A DNA stretch of 64,000 nt from Pelobates cultripes (taxonomy: Eukaryota > Chordata > Amphibia > Anura > Pelobatidae): positions 102,231,909 through 102,295,908 of the forward strand of contig OW240913.1 in NCBI GenBank assembly GCA_933207985.1, in the 5' to 3' direction. The notes beneath the pieces were generated by a model, which worked only from the letters and a program-made list of their open reading frames with translations, ran no database searches and was not told where the DNA came from. The translations under genes were made by a program, and so were the position numbers. Each line of letters opens with the position of its first letter. The first letter of the stretch is position 1. Of this stretch, positions 22,846-34,279 are shown piece by piece.

Positions 22846-25479
22846 TGCACTTTGGATCAGTGTGTATACCCATGGTAAACAAGTGTAATTTGGGTAAATC
22901 AAGAGGAGTGATGGAACCAACATGCTATTGCCTTTTTGGAACAAGAGTTCTATATTGCTGGTTGCTCAACATTCATCGATACAACACATCCCCCATTACA
23001 CAATCCTACCCAAATGTGGAACCCGCCACTGGTTCTCCCAAGGGAGTAGCAGCTGAGATATTCTTATTAATACTTTACTAAACGATATTTACTGGTACAA
23101 AAAGACACTTAACAGCCTAGCCACTGTACATTGTTCACTGTTTATAAGAAAATGCAATACAGGCTAACTGCTATGCTTCCTGGAGACATCAATTTCAGGC
23201 AATCGCTTGAATTATCTACATCTATTATCCATCAAGGCACTGGATGACGGTTCCTTCTAAAATTTTATTCAGATTATACAGGAGTAAGTTAGTAAGAGTG
23301 TAAGTGTACTGTTTGTGCAACATGGAGACTCTCAAGGTTGTGACCATCCATCCACCAACATCTAAGTAATAGATCCTAAAACTAGAACCGCATGGCTATC
23401 TTTCATTGATTGCCCATCATTTAGTTGTGTGATTACCTATTAAGCGCTGCAGGCACTATACAATGACATAGAAAACAATACCAGATACATAAAGGCTTTA
23501 GTAATATTAATAGCATTCAGCAGGGATCAGTAGTGTTGACCATTTAAATGCTACAATATATACATCAAACACATTGAAATAATAAAAGCAGAGGTAGAGA
23601 ACCACACAGAAATAATAAATTAAAGTATAACATGCAGTAATCACAAGTTGCAAAAAGAAATTTAAAAATTCTCCTACTGAGTGAAAACATATTTAGATGA
23701 TATTTCACTGCTCCAACTTGCTGAGCAAGGTGGAATGTTGAAAGTTGAAACTTTGCATCCATAAGAGGATGCAACTGATTAGCATGAAGCCCATAAATCA
23801 GCTTTTTTCAGCTATTCACTGTTATTGATTGAGAGGTGAGCCAATGCAGAGACACAACGCTTTGAGTGACAGAGTGTTGTACAATAAAGAATACAGTAAC
23901 TTAGCAGCCCCAGAGTCTCATTAAACTGGGGTCTGCTGTAATGGGAAAGAAGACGGTCTGCAATCATGACCTGGGGTATTGCACAGTAACTGATGTAGAC
24001 AATTACATATATGTGGCACGGATCTCTGATAGGGGGGCACAGATTAACCTTTTCTGTCTGTGAAAGTGATGGCGAGACAATAACCTCAGGCCTATTCTGT
24101 CTGTCATCTGAATTTCACATCTTCATCAGGCATTCAATGGGTTAAGAATTATTTCCCAGCACAATAACAATGTTTTAAAAAACACAGGAAAACTGTCAAA
24201 CTAATCAGCAATCAGTTCTCATGGTACCTTGTAATAGGCAGGTGACACGTACCTGTCCCAACGGGATCAAAAACCTCTGCTATCAAATAAATATTCAGCA
24301 ATCAAACCATGTAATATTGTAAGTATTTATATTATTCAGTAAAACATTGAATTGGACTTTGAAAAATCGATCAACCAAGGTTTCGGGAATCACAGCAGAA
24401 TAACATTGGGAGGTTCCGTCTATGAGCTTTCAGAGCATGAGATAATGCTGGAGGGCAGTTAAGGATTTCAAATGAGCGCAATGCTTATATTTAACAACAA
24501 CCTTGTTTTGAACGGCTCAGTGAGCGAGTAAAAGGTTCTTCACGGAATAGTTATATAAAGCGCTACTTATAGTGGATTTTTATTTTACGCAAGTGTAAAC
24601 CCTTTAAAAAAAAAGGCACTATAAGTAGAACTTTGTATGGCTTCGCTCATTTGTTTAGCTTTTTTTCCCCCAGTTTTGTATTGAGAGTGGCTAAGAGAAT
24701 TGGAAATTGTTAGATTTAATTTAAGGAATTTCTCGGAAGAAAATATTTATTTACATTTAAGGATTCCAAATATGTCAGCGCTCCAAGGATTAACTGCCCG
24801 TAAAATATCCAACTGGCTCCCTTAATGGACAACACAGCTGTAAAGGTTTATTTGCAATCAAAAGCCTGTATAATTGTTGCTTCTTTCAAGGACGACTCAT
24901 GATTGGTGGTAATGTCCCCAGTGTATGTTAATACTGAAATGGTAACATTTAAGCATTACCTTAAAGCAACACACCAAGTACCATAACCACTACAGTGTGC
25001 TGATCCCCACCTCCACTACAGCTACAGAAAATCATGTAGCTCTCTGTTAGAGCTTATCCAATAATATGAAACTGAGATCTAAGTTATAAGGATCTCTGTC
25101 CAGTTATGGAAATGTGGCAATTAAATTGCTCTAGAGATGAACGATTTAACCTGTGTTGAAAGCCTGTATGATAGTCTGTTTTACTGAATAAAAACACTTA
25201 CATCATTCAGTTTGGGTTTCCGAAAACTTGGTGGATAACAAAGATAAAACATTTATAAAGGATACAGACACTTGCACGCTGCCTACCTTAAGGTTAAATA
25301 ACAAGTAAAAACAAGTGCAGCTTACTTTTATTTTATTTTTCTAGATCTCTCCTGTCCTGGAATTTATTTTATAACACCAGGCAAATTTTAGTCAGCATCT
25401 GATTCTTCTGCATAAATCAAACCAAACAGGGTTATTTGCTAAAGTAAGAATTGTTGTGAATTCATAGTGAATTTCAAAT
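22846..25479. other. Intergenic, no gene seen
   Basis: AT-rich sequence with no recognisable coding region. A decayed TTAA-family end lies near 24960 (TTAAAGCAACACACCAAGTACC) and a weak hairpin GCGCTACTTATAGTGG...CACTATAAGTAGAAC near 24560-24635. Confidence 0.4.
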
Positions 25480-25622
25480 TTAAAGGGACACTATAGTCAC
25501 CATAACCACTGCATCTTATTGTAGTGATTCGGGTGTCTATAGCGTGTCCCTTGAGGCTTTTTTCTGTAACACTGCCTTTTTAGATAAAAGTTGGCATTCC
25601 TGACACTATAGAGTTTCTTTAA
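25480..25622. mobile_element. Short TTAA MITE, 143 bp
   Basis: TTAAAGGGACACTATAGTCACC at the left and GACACTATAGAGTTTCTTTAA at the right, with TTAA at both borders. It is a deleted version of the larger family members. Confidence 0.75.
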
Positions 25623-25946
25623 GGCCTATATCTAAACTAGAACAATTCTTCCAGACAGCTATGCTTAGAGTTTGGATAATTTTACCTTAAACTTTAAATT
25701 CAATTAGAATTCCTGACAATTGTCACTTTATAAAATAATATAATCCCTGTGAACTGTCTCATGTTTGGAAATATATTTGCAGCACATCTTCTGATGTCTG
25801 TATTCGCAGATCTTTAATATTTTATTTAACTTTTCAATGTTTCTGACCCTTAAATTTCTGTTCCATTGACCGGCACCACAGAGCAGGTTGGCGCATTATA
25901 TATAATAATTTATTATTACAGTCATCATCTTCAACCCCAGCTGTTG

Positions 25947-26097
25947 CTCTAAACCAGGCATAGGCAACCTTCGGCACTCCAAATGTTTTGGACTACACCT
26001 CCCATGATGCTTTGCCAGCATTATGGGTGTAAGAGCATTATGGGGGATGTAGTCCACAACATTTGGAGTGCCGAAGGTTGCCTACCCTGCTCTAAAC
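25947..26097. mobile_element. hAT MITE (GGCAACCTTCGGCACTCC ends) with 8-bp TSD
   Basis: Element 25955-26089 (135 bp) has ends CAGGCATAGGCAACCTTCGG and, inverted, CAGGGTAGGCAACCTTCGG. It is flanked by perfect CTCTAAAC copies (25947-25954, 26090-26097). The centre contains ACTACACCTCCCATGATGC. CAG-type ends and an 8-bp duplication identify hAT. No coding capacity. Confidence 0.9.
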
Positions 26098-26779
26098 CAA
26101 TGATGAGAACTGTACTCTAACAGCAGCTGAACGGATACAGATTTTTCACCCACATACGAAGCAGAGCCTAAAACAGCCATCTAAACTATTTGCATGGGGT
26201 GTATCTTGTTTATTATAGGCTTATAAATTGATATCTCAGAGGTTGATAAAATATTTTATCTGTAGACCTTTTGGCACACAGTGTTTTAAAACCTACATCA
26301 TTATATGCTAACCCATTCCAAAACTCCAATTTCTACATAAGGCAGAGTTGGGATAGTAATAATGCAATGACAGAATGTTAGAGATAATATATTATCTGGA
26401 AGCATCTCTGGCTACTGTTGTATATATATTTAATTATGCACATACTGTACACACCCAAACTATTCTAACTGGGAATTTCTAAAGATCACAAAGAACATGC
26501 TGCTCCCAAAACTCCTCCAAAACCCATAATTTTGTTTTTTTGACCCTATTGAGAAGAGGACACAGCAAGAATCAATTCACATTGTGACTGTCCTGGTGGT
26601 AGACACTTAACACTAATGACAGTGGTATTTACTAAAGTGAGAATTCAAAGTGACCTCAAAGTGAATTTCAAATTTAAGGCAAAAATAGCTAAACTGAAAA
26701 AACATTTAAGGGGAACTATGTTTTCAGTTTGGCTAATATGGCCTTAAATTTTAACTCACTTTTAATTCTCACTAAAGTG

Positions 26780-26904
26780 TAGGTGTAGGCAACCTTCGGC
26801 ACTTCAGATGTTGTGGATTAATTCTCTTACACTCATAATGCTGGTAAAGCATCATGGGAGGTGTAGTCCAAAACATCTGGAGTGCTAAAGCTTGCCTATG
26901 CCTG
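26780..26904. mobile_element. Second copy of the CAGGNATAGGCAACC hAT MITE, decayed
   Basis: Starts TAGGTGTAGGCAACCTTCGG and ends GCTTGCCTATGCCTG, with interior AGCATCATGGGAGGTGTAGT. No clean 8-bp duplication is visible. Orientation of the core is opposite to that at 25955. Confidence 0.75.
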
Positions 26905-27306
26905 GTATAGTCTGTAGCATGTTAATATCTTCTGCTCATTATCTGTGTCCAGCAGTCCTCCCCAGTGTTCTGAGGTCCATGGGGTATGTCTCTTCTTCAA
27001 ACATGTCTTCTCTCTCATGCAGCTTAACACTTCCTTTTCCATGTAATTCAACGACGCTCATATCATTATTTTAAAAAATGTTCCTCTGTAATTCTTGCTA
27101 ATAAACTAATTTCCTTCCCTGTTTGTAAAAAAAACTAAAAGTTCCTCTCCCAGACATGTCTCCCTTCTGGGCAAACTCCTACTCCTTGCCCAGAAATTGT
27201 ACTCTACCCCTGGCTAATACAGCTTAACTCTTTCTATACAGTGCAATGCCTTTTCGTTTTGAAGAACATTTCATTTTCAACATCAACACATATAGCACTT
27301 CCTTAG

Positions 27307-27863
27307 TTTATTTTCTCTCCCTTGCCATTGTTTAATAAAAATGTTCTATGTACCTTCTTCCTTCCTCCATAAACCATCAAAATCTTCCTGCTATCCATAG
27401 GCTTCCCCTTTTTCTATCCGTGAATATGAGCACTATTTCATATAACTTGCCACCTATAGAATGTTGTACCCAGGTTGCTTCTAGTAGAACTCGACGTTCT
27501 ACATAAGATTTTATATTTCTATATAGAGAGTTATTTTATCATATACAATTGCATTATTGGCATCCAGTCCCAAAGTAGATACAAAACCTTAATTGAACTC
27601 ATAGTAAACAAGGAAAAACAGTGTCGGCTTAAACGGGAACAATTTAAATTAACATTCAATGACTTGAAAGGATACATAATTCAATCCAAAAATGTATGAA
27701 AATGGAGAAATGACGATAAAATCAGAAATCTGTTTAAACACTTTGTTGCAACTTAATAAGCAGTAAACTGTGAGAGACAGAAAGAAATCCCTACACAGAG
27801 CCCCAGAAGCTGTCATATCTTAGGCCAACGTTACAGTGGTTCACAAACACAAAAGATTTGCCT
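27307..27863 (-). other. slc7a14: SLC7A14 3' UTR, proximal part; candidate poly(A) signals
   Basis: Downstream of the stop on the minus strand the sequence is noncoding. A canonical AATAAA overlaps the stop codon itself (27863-27868 on + as TTTATT). Another lies at 27307-27312, followed on the minus strand by TG-rich sequence. Mammalian SLC7A14 has a long 3' UTR of several kilobases, so the mRNA may extend much further toward 20 kb. The extent here is inference. Confidence 0.3.
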
Positions 27864-28180
27864 TTATTCTTCAGGGTAGTCTAGCTCGTCATTGGCAATC
27901 AGTGCACCAGGGTCCTGTTTGTGCTTCCCTTTGCTTTTGGATCTACTATTTGTCCGGTTGCTGTCATGTGTCTCTGCTGAATGCTGATAGTAGCCTTCCG
28001 TGCCTCCGGCTTCCCAGTCCTGATATGCTTCTTCTTCAGGAGCATAGGAGAACCCATCGTCTACTGAGAAGGTGTCATCCACATCGTAGCGCTGATATGT
28101 ACTCTGGTGTAACACCTCCTCCCGTGCGCTGATCTCTAATGTGCTGTTCCACATTCCATAACCAAAATAAATAAGCAAAC
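27864..28180 (-). CDS. slc7a14: SLC7A14 last coding exon: final TM and cytoplasmic tail
   Basis: SLC7A14 belongs to the SLC7 (APC superfamily) group of cationic amino acid transporter relatives. It is known as a lysosomal/neuronal protein linked in human to retinitis pigmentosa. This exon begins after a pyrimidine-rich acceptor ending CTAG at 28181-28184 and opens in phase 1. It encodes the last half of the final membrane helix (GLLIYFGYGMWNSTLEISARE), then a hydrophilic tail with QSTYQRYDVDD, an acidic/aromatic stretch, a basic SKSKGKHKQ segment and the terminal ALIANDELDYPEE before TAA at 27864-27866. About 105 residues, intact. The tail pattern is specific to SLC7A14 rather than CAT1-4. 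The G ending the upstream exon (38885) completes the GGT glycine codon, confirming the junction. Confidence 0.96.
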
Positions 28181-28839
28181 CTAGAGAACAAACAGCAAAA
28201 AAAAAATTAGAAAATGTTTTACCAGGAAGAATTATTTGAGATCCAATGAGTTTATCCTGGGGGGAAAAAGCATGGAGAAGTAAGAGAAATGTATTCATTT
28301 TCCCAGAAGTATTAACGCAGTTTATACTCACACCCTTTAGTCCACAGCTGGACAGGGCCTCTACCTTAAAAGGACAAACTAAGCACCAAAACAACTTTAG
28401 CTACATTAAGAAGTTTTGACGTACAGATCATGCCCCTGCAGTCTCACTGCTCAAGAAATTATAATTAAATAGATTTGCAATAAGGGAACCTAATGATTTA
28501 GACTAATTTTTAGTTAGTGTGTAGAAAGGCTGCGTGAGTCTCAACCAGGGGAGGTGTGGCTAGGACTGTATAAACAAAAATGTTTAACTCATTAATGTAG
28601 GCACACCACCTGCTAAACAGTTTATGATAAAAATGGATGAGGACTGCCTATTCCTAAACAGCAACACCCATCCCAGATAAAAACACTCTATAATTTAAAG
28701 TCAGATCACTGGGTATAACCACAACTGTTCTGCAAAATATGTAATAAATAAATAAAATAATAATAAGAAAATTACAAGTCACTCCTCAAAAGTGACTTCA
28801 TAAATGGGTTGAGAGTACTTTACATGGGGCAGGACCTAG

Positions 28840-29290
28840 TATCCCCCCCAGACCCCACCTATGATTGATGAGTGGGGTTCCTATAATTTATTTAATAATT
28901 TAATAATTCATAATTACATAAGGTACCTACCTGTTGCCCCTGGGTGGTGGTGGCCAGGGCAAGAGACAATAGACCCCCAGGTTATCATGAATATTCTAGC
29001 CCACACCTGTCACCTATTTGTGGAGGCCAGGGGGGAGACAGTAGATCCCCTTTATTATAAATATTATGTCCCCTATCTGAAGTCCATGTATGGGGGTCAG
29101 GGTAGGGAAAAAAATGTTCCATCCTTTATCTTGAATATTAGTTCCCCCACCCGCCTATCTGTGGGGTCTGGGGAGGGAAAAACAGGTTCCCCCCTTTATC
29201 TGAAATGTTAGTATCCCCACCTGGAGCCAATGGGTGGGGGCCAGGGGAGGGCTACCCTATTATTTTACAGGCCCCATCCCCACTAAGTTT
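28840..29290 (+). repeat. Diverged ~72-bp minisatellite, about five units
   Basis: Each unit contains a G-rich block (GGTGGTGGCCAGGGC, GAGGCCAGGGGGGAGAC, GGGGGTCAGGGTAGGG, GGGGTCTGGGGAGGG, GGGTGGGGGCCAGGGGAGGG). The blocks recur roughly every 72 bases, separated by CCCC-TTTAT-TGAATATTA-type spacers. The array lies in the last SLC7A14 intron. The continuous open frame across it is a consequence of the period being divisible by three. Confidence 0.75.
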
Positions 29291-30164
29291 AAACATTTAG
29301 CAGACATACCCTCACCTGCTGCAGGATATGTAGGTTTACAATCACCATTGTACTAACAGTTTTTTTTTATCCCCCACATGATTTTAATAAAAAAAAATTT
29401 TTTTTTACTTCTTTAATGTGGCTAGCTAGCAAGCGTTGGCCAGCCACCATATAATTAACCATGAGGGTTTTTAACTATTTGGTCACTAGCTGCTAGCACT
29501 GCCAGCGAGCAAACTTTTCAGATTTTTTTTAGATCAGGGTCCAGAGTTGAATCCTCAAAACTGGGATTTAATTAATTCGGTTTTGGATATCAGCCGTCTG
29601 CCAGCATCCGGTGCAGCTGAAATCTGGACCAAACTTAGGCAAATTCAGATCCTGAATTATAGAATCCGGACATTGATGAATTCCATCAATAATGTACAGA
29701 TTTTGCTGTCCGAATGGCCCTGTATGCAGCTGTATGGTTTTGCCCCCTTTGGTTCAGGGTCATTCTGACTTTATTGAATTGCCCTGTAAGTGGTCACCTC
29801 CCACCCGAAACGCTTGTTGAAGATAAGAAAAAACCAGTGTAGCACATTACATACAGATGAGAAAACAAAAAAAGTGCCTTCATCTGCAAATGATTTAGTG
29901 TGATAACCAGTATTTACAACCTTCCATGATTTATGAACATATAGATAAATAATACAATTCTCTACTTTAAAATAATTATAATGTACTAGGCATTAAAGAA
30001 GAGCACTCTGTACACACTATTATTGCTTTATCCCAACATTACTCTACCTTGTATAAGTATCCATTCCCCTTGGATACTTCCATACTCGCAATGTTACAAC
30101 CTGTAATTAATATGGATTATATCGAGATTTCTATATTTGTTAAATGGATATAGTGCAAAGTGTG

Positions 30165-30190
30165 GGATATATATATATATATATATATAA
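30165..30190. repeat. (AT)n microsatellite
   Basis: Perfect alternating AT run of about 12 repeats in an SLC7A14 intron. Confidence 0.95.
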
Positions 30191-30326
30191 ACTAATGCTG
30201 GTTAAGCAGTGTTAAAGTGTTTCCTAGCAACAAGGATGAATATTTATATAACCAACAAATGTTTGTTGTTTGTTTAATTAACTTCCATGTCAAAACATGA
30301 AAAACGATTTTGGAATTTTCAAACTG

Positions 30327-30675
30327 TTAAAGGGCTAGTTTGGGCACCATAGCAGGCTCATCAAAATTAAGTTGTTACGGTGTCAGGAGGTCTCTTGAAC
30401 TTGCTCTCCTTTGGCGGTTAAACCATTCACGAATGCTTTAACCCCAAGGTCTGTGTTCCAGCTCTGGATAGCTCTGCCCCATGTCTTTCCACTCTCTGAA
30501 ATCCTAGATAGCAGAAGGCTTGAGCAGCATTGAGCAGGGAAACCAGTGATTGATTTCGAATGGTCAATCAGCGGCGCCCCTGACTGATGCTGTCTGATCC
30601 TACTTCTGTTATCTAGGGGTATAATGTAAAGACAAGGAGCAAAGCAGATCTGGAGCTAATGCACCTACATAATTC
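30327..30675 (+). mobile_element. Decayed TTAA-family element, left part
   Basis: Begins TTAAAGGGCTAGTTTGGGCACC. No right end is visible before the CR1 element begins near 30680. Confidence 0.45.
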
Positions 30676-30679
30676 TATT

Positions 30680-31337
30680 TGCTAGTGGTGTTGTGGAGAG
30701 AGACACTGAGGCTAGTGGTGTTGTGGAGAGAGGCACTAAGACTAGTGGTGTTGTGGAGAGAGGCACTGAGGCTAGTGGTGTTGTGGAGAGAGGCACTGAG
30801 ACTAGTGGTGTTGTGGAGACCGGCTTGGAGACTATGGTGAGGCCTAATGTTGTTGGGTGATTCCATTATAAGAGGTGTGGAGATGGACAATGGTGGTCTT
30901 GTGAGGTGTCTTCCCGGAGCTACTGCTCACAGAGACAGGAGACGTATCTGTAATATTGTTAAGCAAGCAAAGCAGGAAGGGGAATTGGATGTACTTGTCC
31001 ATCTAGGGACAAATGACTTGGCTTGCAATGAGGTTTCAGAGGTTAAGGAAGTTTTTAGTGTTTTTGCCAATGATATACGGCAGGTTGCTTCCACACTGTC
31101 ATTCTCTGAAGTTCTGCCTGTGCATAACACTCAGAACGACAGGCGGATGCGTATTAGGGACTTTAATTTGTGGCTTGGTGAATGGTGTCGGAGCAAGGAT
31201 TTGGCTTTATTTTTCATGGTAGCTCTGTTTGAAATGGATATAAGCTGTACAAAAAAGATGGTTTGCATCTTTCTCAAAAGGGAACAAATGTTCTCAGTGA
31301 GCAGTTCAGAGGTTTTGCTAGGATGTATTTAAACTAG
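30680..31337 (+). pseudogene. CR1 ORF1 fragment: 10-residue repeats plus SGNH esterase domain
   Basis: Five 30-bp units (30680-30830) read in one frame as repeats of TSGVVERGTE. Downstream comes an SGNH/GDSL-type domain: block I GDSIIRG at 30856, block III HLGTNDLA with GTND at 31006-31017, and block V DGLH at 31257-31268, ending LHLSQKG...ARMYLN before TAG at 31335. CR1 ORF1 proteins are known to carry an esterase domain; its Ser (GDS), Asn (GTND) and His (DGLH) are all present. Two frameshifts break the chain: one between the repeats and GDS (a TGA at 30838), the other between 31200 and 31257. The N-terminus is missing. Confidence 0.85.
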
Positions 31338-31353
31338 GAGGGGGGGCAAAAGG

Positions 31354-34182
31354 GTGATAAAACATCAATCCAATTGTCCCCCAAAACAAGGACAGAAGGT
31401 GCCTGTAGCAAGTGTGCTAAAAAATGATAAGCTTAGAGTCATGTCTACAAATGCTCGCAGTTTAGGGAATAAGATCCATGAACTTGTGGCAATAATGGCA
31501 ACTGATAGTGTAGATTTAGTCGCTGTTACTGAGACATGGTACAATGAGAAAAATGACCTGGACATAGCAATACCAGGGTACTCTTTATATAGGAAAGATA
31601 GGGAAGGCAAGAAAGGGGGAGGGGTGGCCTTGTATGTGAAGGATAGCATAAAATCTAGCCTAATAAAAGTTAGTGAAGCAAACATAGAGTCCGTTTGGGC
31701 TACGTTAGAATTTGGTAATCACACAGTAACTCGTGTAGGTGTGATTTATAGGTCCCCAGGACAAATTGAAGAGTTAGATAATCTACTAGTTGAGGAAATA
31801 GCTAAAATGACAATGAAGGGGAAGTTATCATCATGGGTGACTTTAATCTTCCTGATGTAAATTGGAAAACAAAATAGCTACTTGTGCCAGGAGCACACAT
31901 ATTCTAAACTCCCTACTGGGATTGTCTCTAAAACAAGTTGTTAAGGAGCCAACTCGTAAAGAGGCCATACTAGATTTAGTGTTAACAAATGGAGATTTGG
32001 TATCAGATATTACTGTAGGTGAAAGTTTAGGATCCAGTGATCATCAGTCAGTGTGGTTTAATATAAGAACAGTGACTGAGTCACACCACACAAAAACAAA
32101 AGTTTTAGACTTTAGAAAAACAGACTTTTCTAAAATTAGAATATGGGTAGAGGAGTCATTATCAGACTGGAGCAATTTAAATGGAGTCCAAGAGAAATGG
32201 GATTATTTAAAAGTTGCACTATTGAAGGCAACAGAAAATTGCATTAGGCTTGTCAGTAAAAGCAAAAATTCAAGAAACCACTGTGGTACTCCGCAGATGT
32301 GGCCAAAATAGTTAAAAACAAAAAGTTAGCATTTAGGAATTATAAAAAAAACCAGAGTGAGGAAGACAAAATGATCTATAAGATTAGGCAGAAAGAGGCT
32401 AAGCAAGTTATAAGAGCTTCCAAATCACACACAGAAGAGAAAATAGCACAGTCAGTAAAAAGGGGGGATAAAACATTTTTTAGATACATAAATGAGAAAA
32501 GAAAAGTAAAACAAGGATTAGTTAGATTAAAAACAAAAGAAGGACGGTATGTAGAAGAGGATAAAGGTCAGGCTGACTGCCTCAATGAATATTTTTGTTC
32601 TGTATTTACAGAAGAAAATGAAGGAAAGGGACCTTAGTTGAGAAAAAGGATAAATGAGTCATTTATTACACGTGAGTTTACAGAGGAAGAGGTTCTATTT
32701 CAACTGTCAAAAGTAAAGACAAATAAGTCAATGGGACCTCATGGAATACACCCAAAGCTATTAAAAGAGCTTAGTGGTGTACTAGCAAAACCATTAACAG
32801 ATTTATTTAACCAATCATTGCTAACAGGAGTAGTCCCAGAAGATTGGAAGTTAGCGAATGTTGTGCCCATTTACAAGAAAGGTAATAGGGAGGAATCGGG
32901 CAACTATAGGCCAGTAAGCCTTACTTCAGTAGTGGGGAAAGTGATGGAAACCATGTTAAAGGATAGGATTGTTGAACATCTAAAACACATGGATTTCAAG
33001 ATCAGAGACAACATGGGTTTACTTCAGGGAGATCATGCCAAACTAATCTTATTGATTTTTTGATTGGGTAACTAAAATTATAGATCAGGGTGGTGCAGTA
33101 GACATTGCTTACCTAGATTTCAGTAAGGCTTTTGACACTGTTACACATAGAAGGCTTATCAATAAATTGCAATCTTTAAGTTTGGATTCCAATATTGTTG
33201 AATGGGTAAGGCAGTGGCTGAGTGACAGGCAACAGAGGGTTGTAGTTAATGGAATATATTCGAAGCTTGGACTTGTCACCAGAGGGGTACCTCAGGGATC
33301 TGTACTTGGACCCATTCTCTTTAATATTTTTATTAGTGATATTGCAGAAGGTCTTGATGGTAAGGTATGTCTTTTGCTGATGATACTAAGATATGTAACA
33401 GGGTTGATGTTCCAGGAGGGATAAGCCAAATGACAAATGATTTAGGTAAACTAGAAAAATGGTCAGAATTGTGGCAACTGACATTTAATGTGGATAAGTG
33501 CAAGATAATGCATCTTGGACGTAAAAACCCAAGGGCAGAGTACAGAATATTTGATAGAGTCCTAACCTCAACATATGAGGAAAGGGATTTAGGGGTGATT
33601 ATTTCTGATGATTTAAAGGTAGGCAGACAATGTAATAGAGCAGCAGGAAATGCTAGCAGAATGCTTGGTTGTATAGGGAGAGGTATTAGCAGTAGAAAGA
33701 GGGAAGTGCTCATGCCATTGTACAGAACACTGGTGAGACCTCACTTGGAGTATTGTACACAGTACTGGAGACCGTATCTTCAGAAGGATATTGATACCTT
33801 AGAGAGGGTTCAGAGAAGGGCTACTAAACTGGTTCATGGATTGCGGGATAAAACTTACCAGGAAAGGTTAAAGGATCTTAACATGTATAGCTTGGAGGAA
33901 AGACGAGACAGGGGGGATATGATAGAAACATTTAAATATATAAAGGGAATCAACACAGTAAAGGAGGAGACTATATTTAAAAGAAGAAAAACTACCACAA
34001 CAAGAGGACATAGTCTTAAATTAGAGGGACAAAGGTTTAAAAATAATATCAGGAAGTATTACTTTACTGAGAGGGTAGTGGATGCATGGAATAGCTTTCC
34101 AGCTGAAGTGGTAGAGGTTAACACAGTAAAGGAGTTTAAGCATGCGTGGGATAGGCATAAGGCTATCCTAACTATAAGATAA
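31354..34182 (+). pseudogene. CR1 ORF2 (endonuclease-reverse transcriptase), frameshifted
   Basis: The endonuclease starts about 31430 (RVMSTNARSLGNK), with TETWYNE, a GVIYRSPG block, MGDFNLPDVNW (31833) and SSDHQSVWF (catalytic His). The RT follows: [25 protein letters not shown] (motif A, 33110-33136), [10 protein letters not shown] (motif B), FADDTK (motif C, 33373-33384). The C-terminal domain runs to KAILTIR and TAA at 34180-34182. ORF2 nicks target DNA and reverse-transcribes the RNA. Lesions: shifts near 31820, a T lost at 31877, an A lost near 32268, a stop at 32635-32637, a shift at the DNMG/QHG position near 33015, a T lost in the run near 33058 and another shift near 33370. The catalytic residues themselves survive. 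Confidence 0.92.
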
Positions 34183-34279
34183 GACTAGGGACTAATGAAA
34201 GTATTTAAAAAATTGGGCAGACTAGATGGGCCGAATGGTTCTTATCTGCCGTCACATTCTATGTTTCTATGTTTCTATG

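Larger units (their letters stand above)
30680..34279 (+). mobile_element. CR1-clade LINE, copy 1 (nearly full length, defective)
   Basis: A 3.6-kb non-LTR retrotransposon in sense orientation opposite to SLC7A14. Order: tandem-repeat linker and esterase-like ORF1 (30680-31337), then ORF2 with APE endonuclease and reverse transcriptase (31354-34182). A short 3' UTR with ACTAGATGGGCCGAATGG follows, ending in the TTCTATGTTTCTATG repeat tail typical of CR1. The 5' end is truncated inside ORF1. Several indels disable ORF2. Its sequence is very close to copy 2 (48217-50652), implying recent activity of the family. Confidence 0.93.

Noticed and set aside
27836..28132. 98-codon plus-strand frame opposite the SLC7A14 last exon
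   Set aside because: Antisense shadow of a well-supported coding exon.
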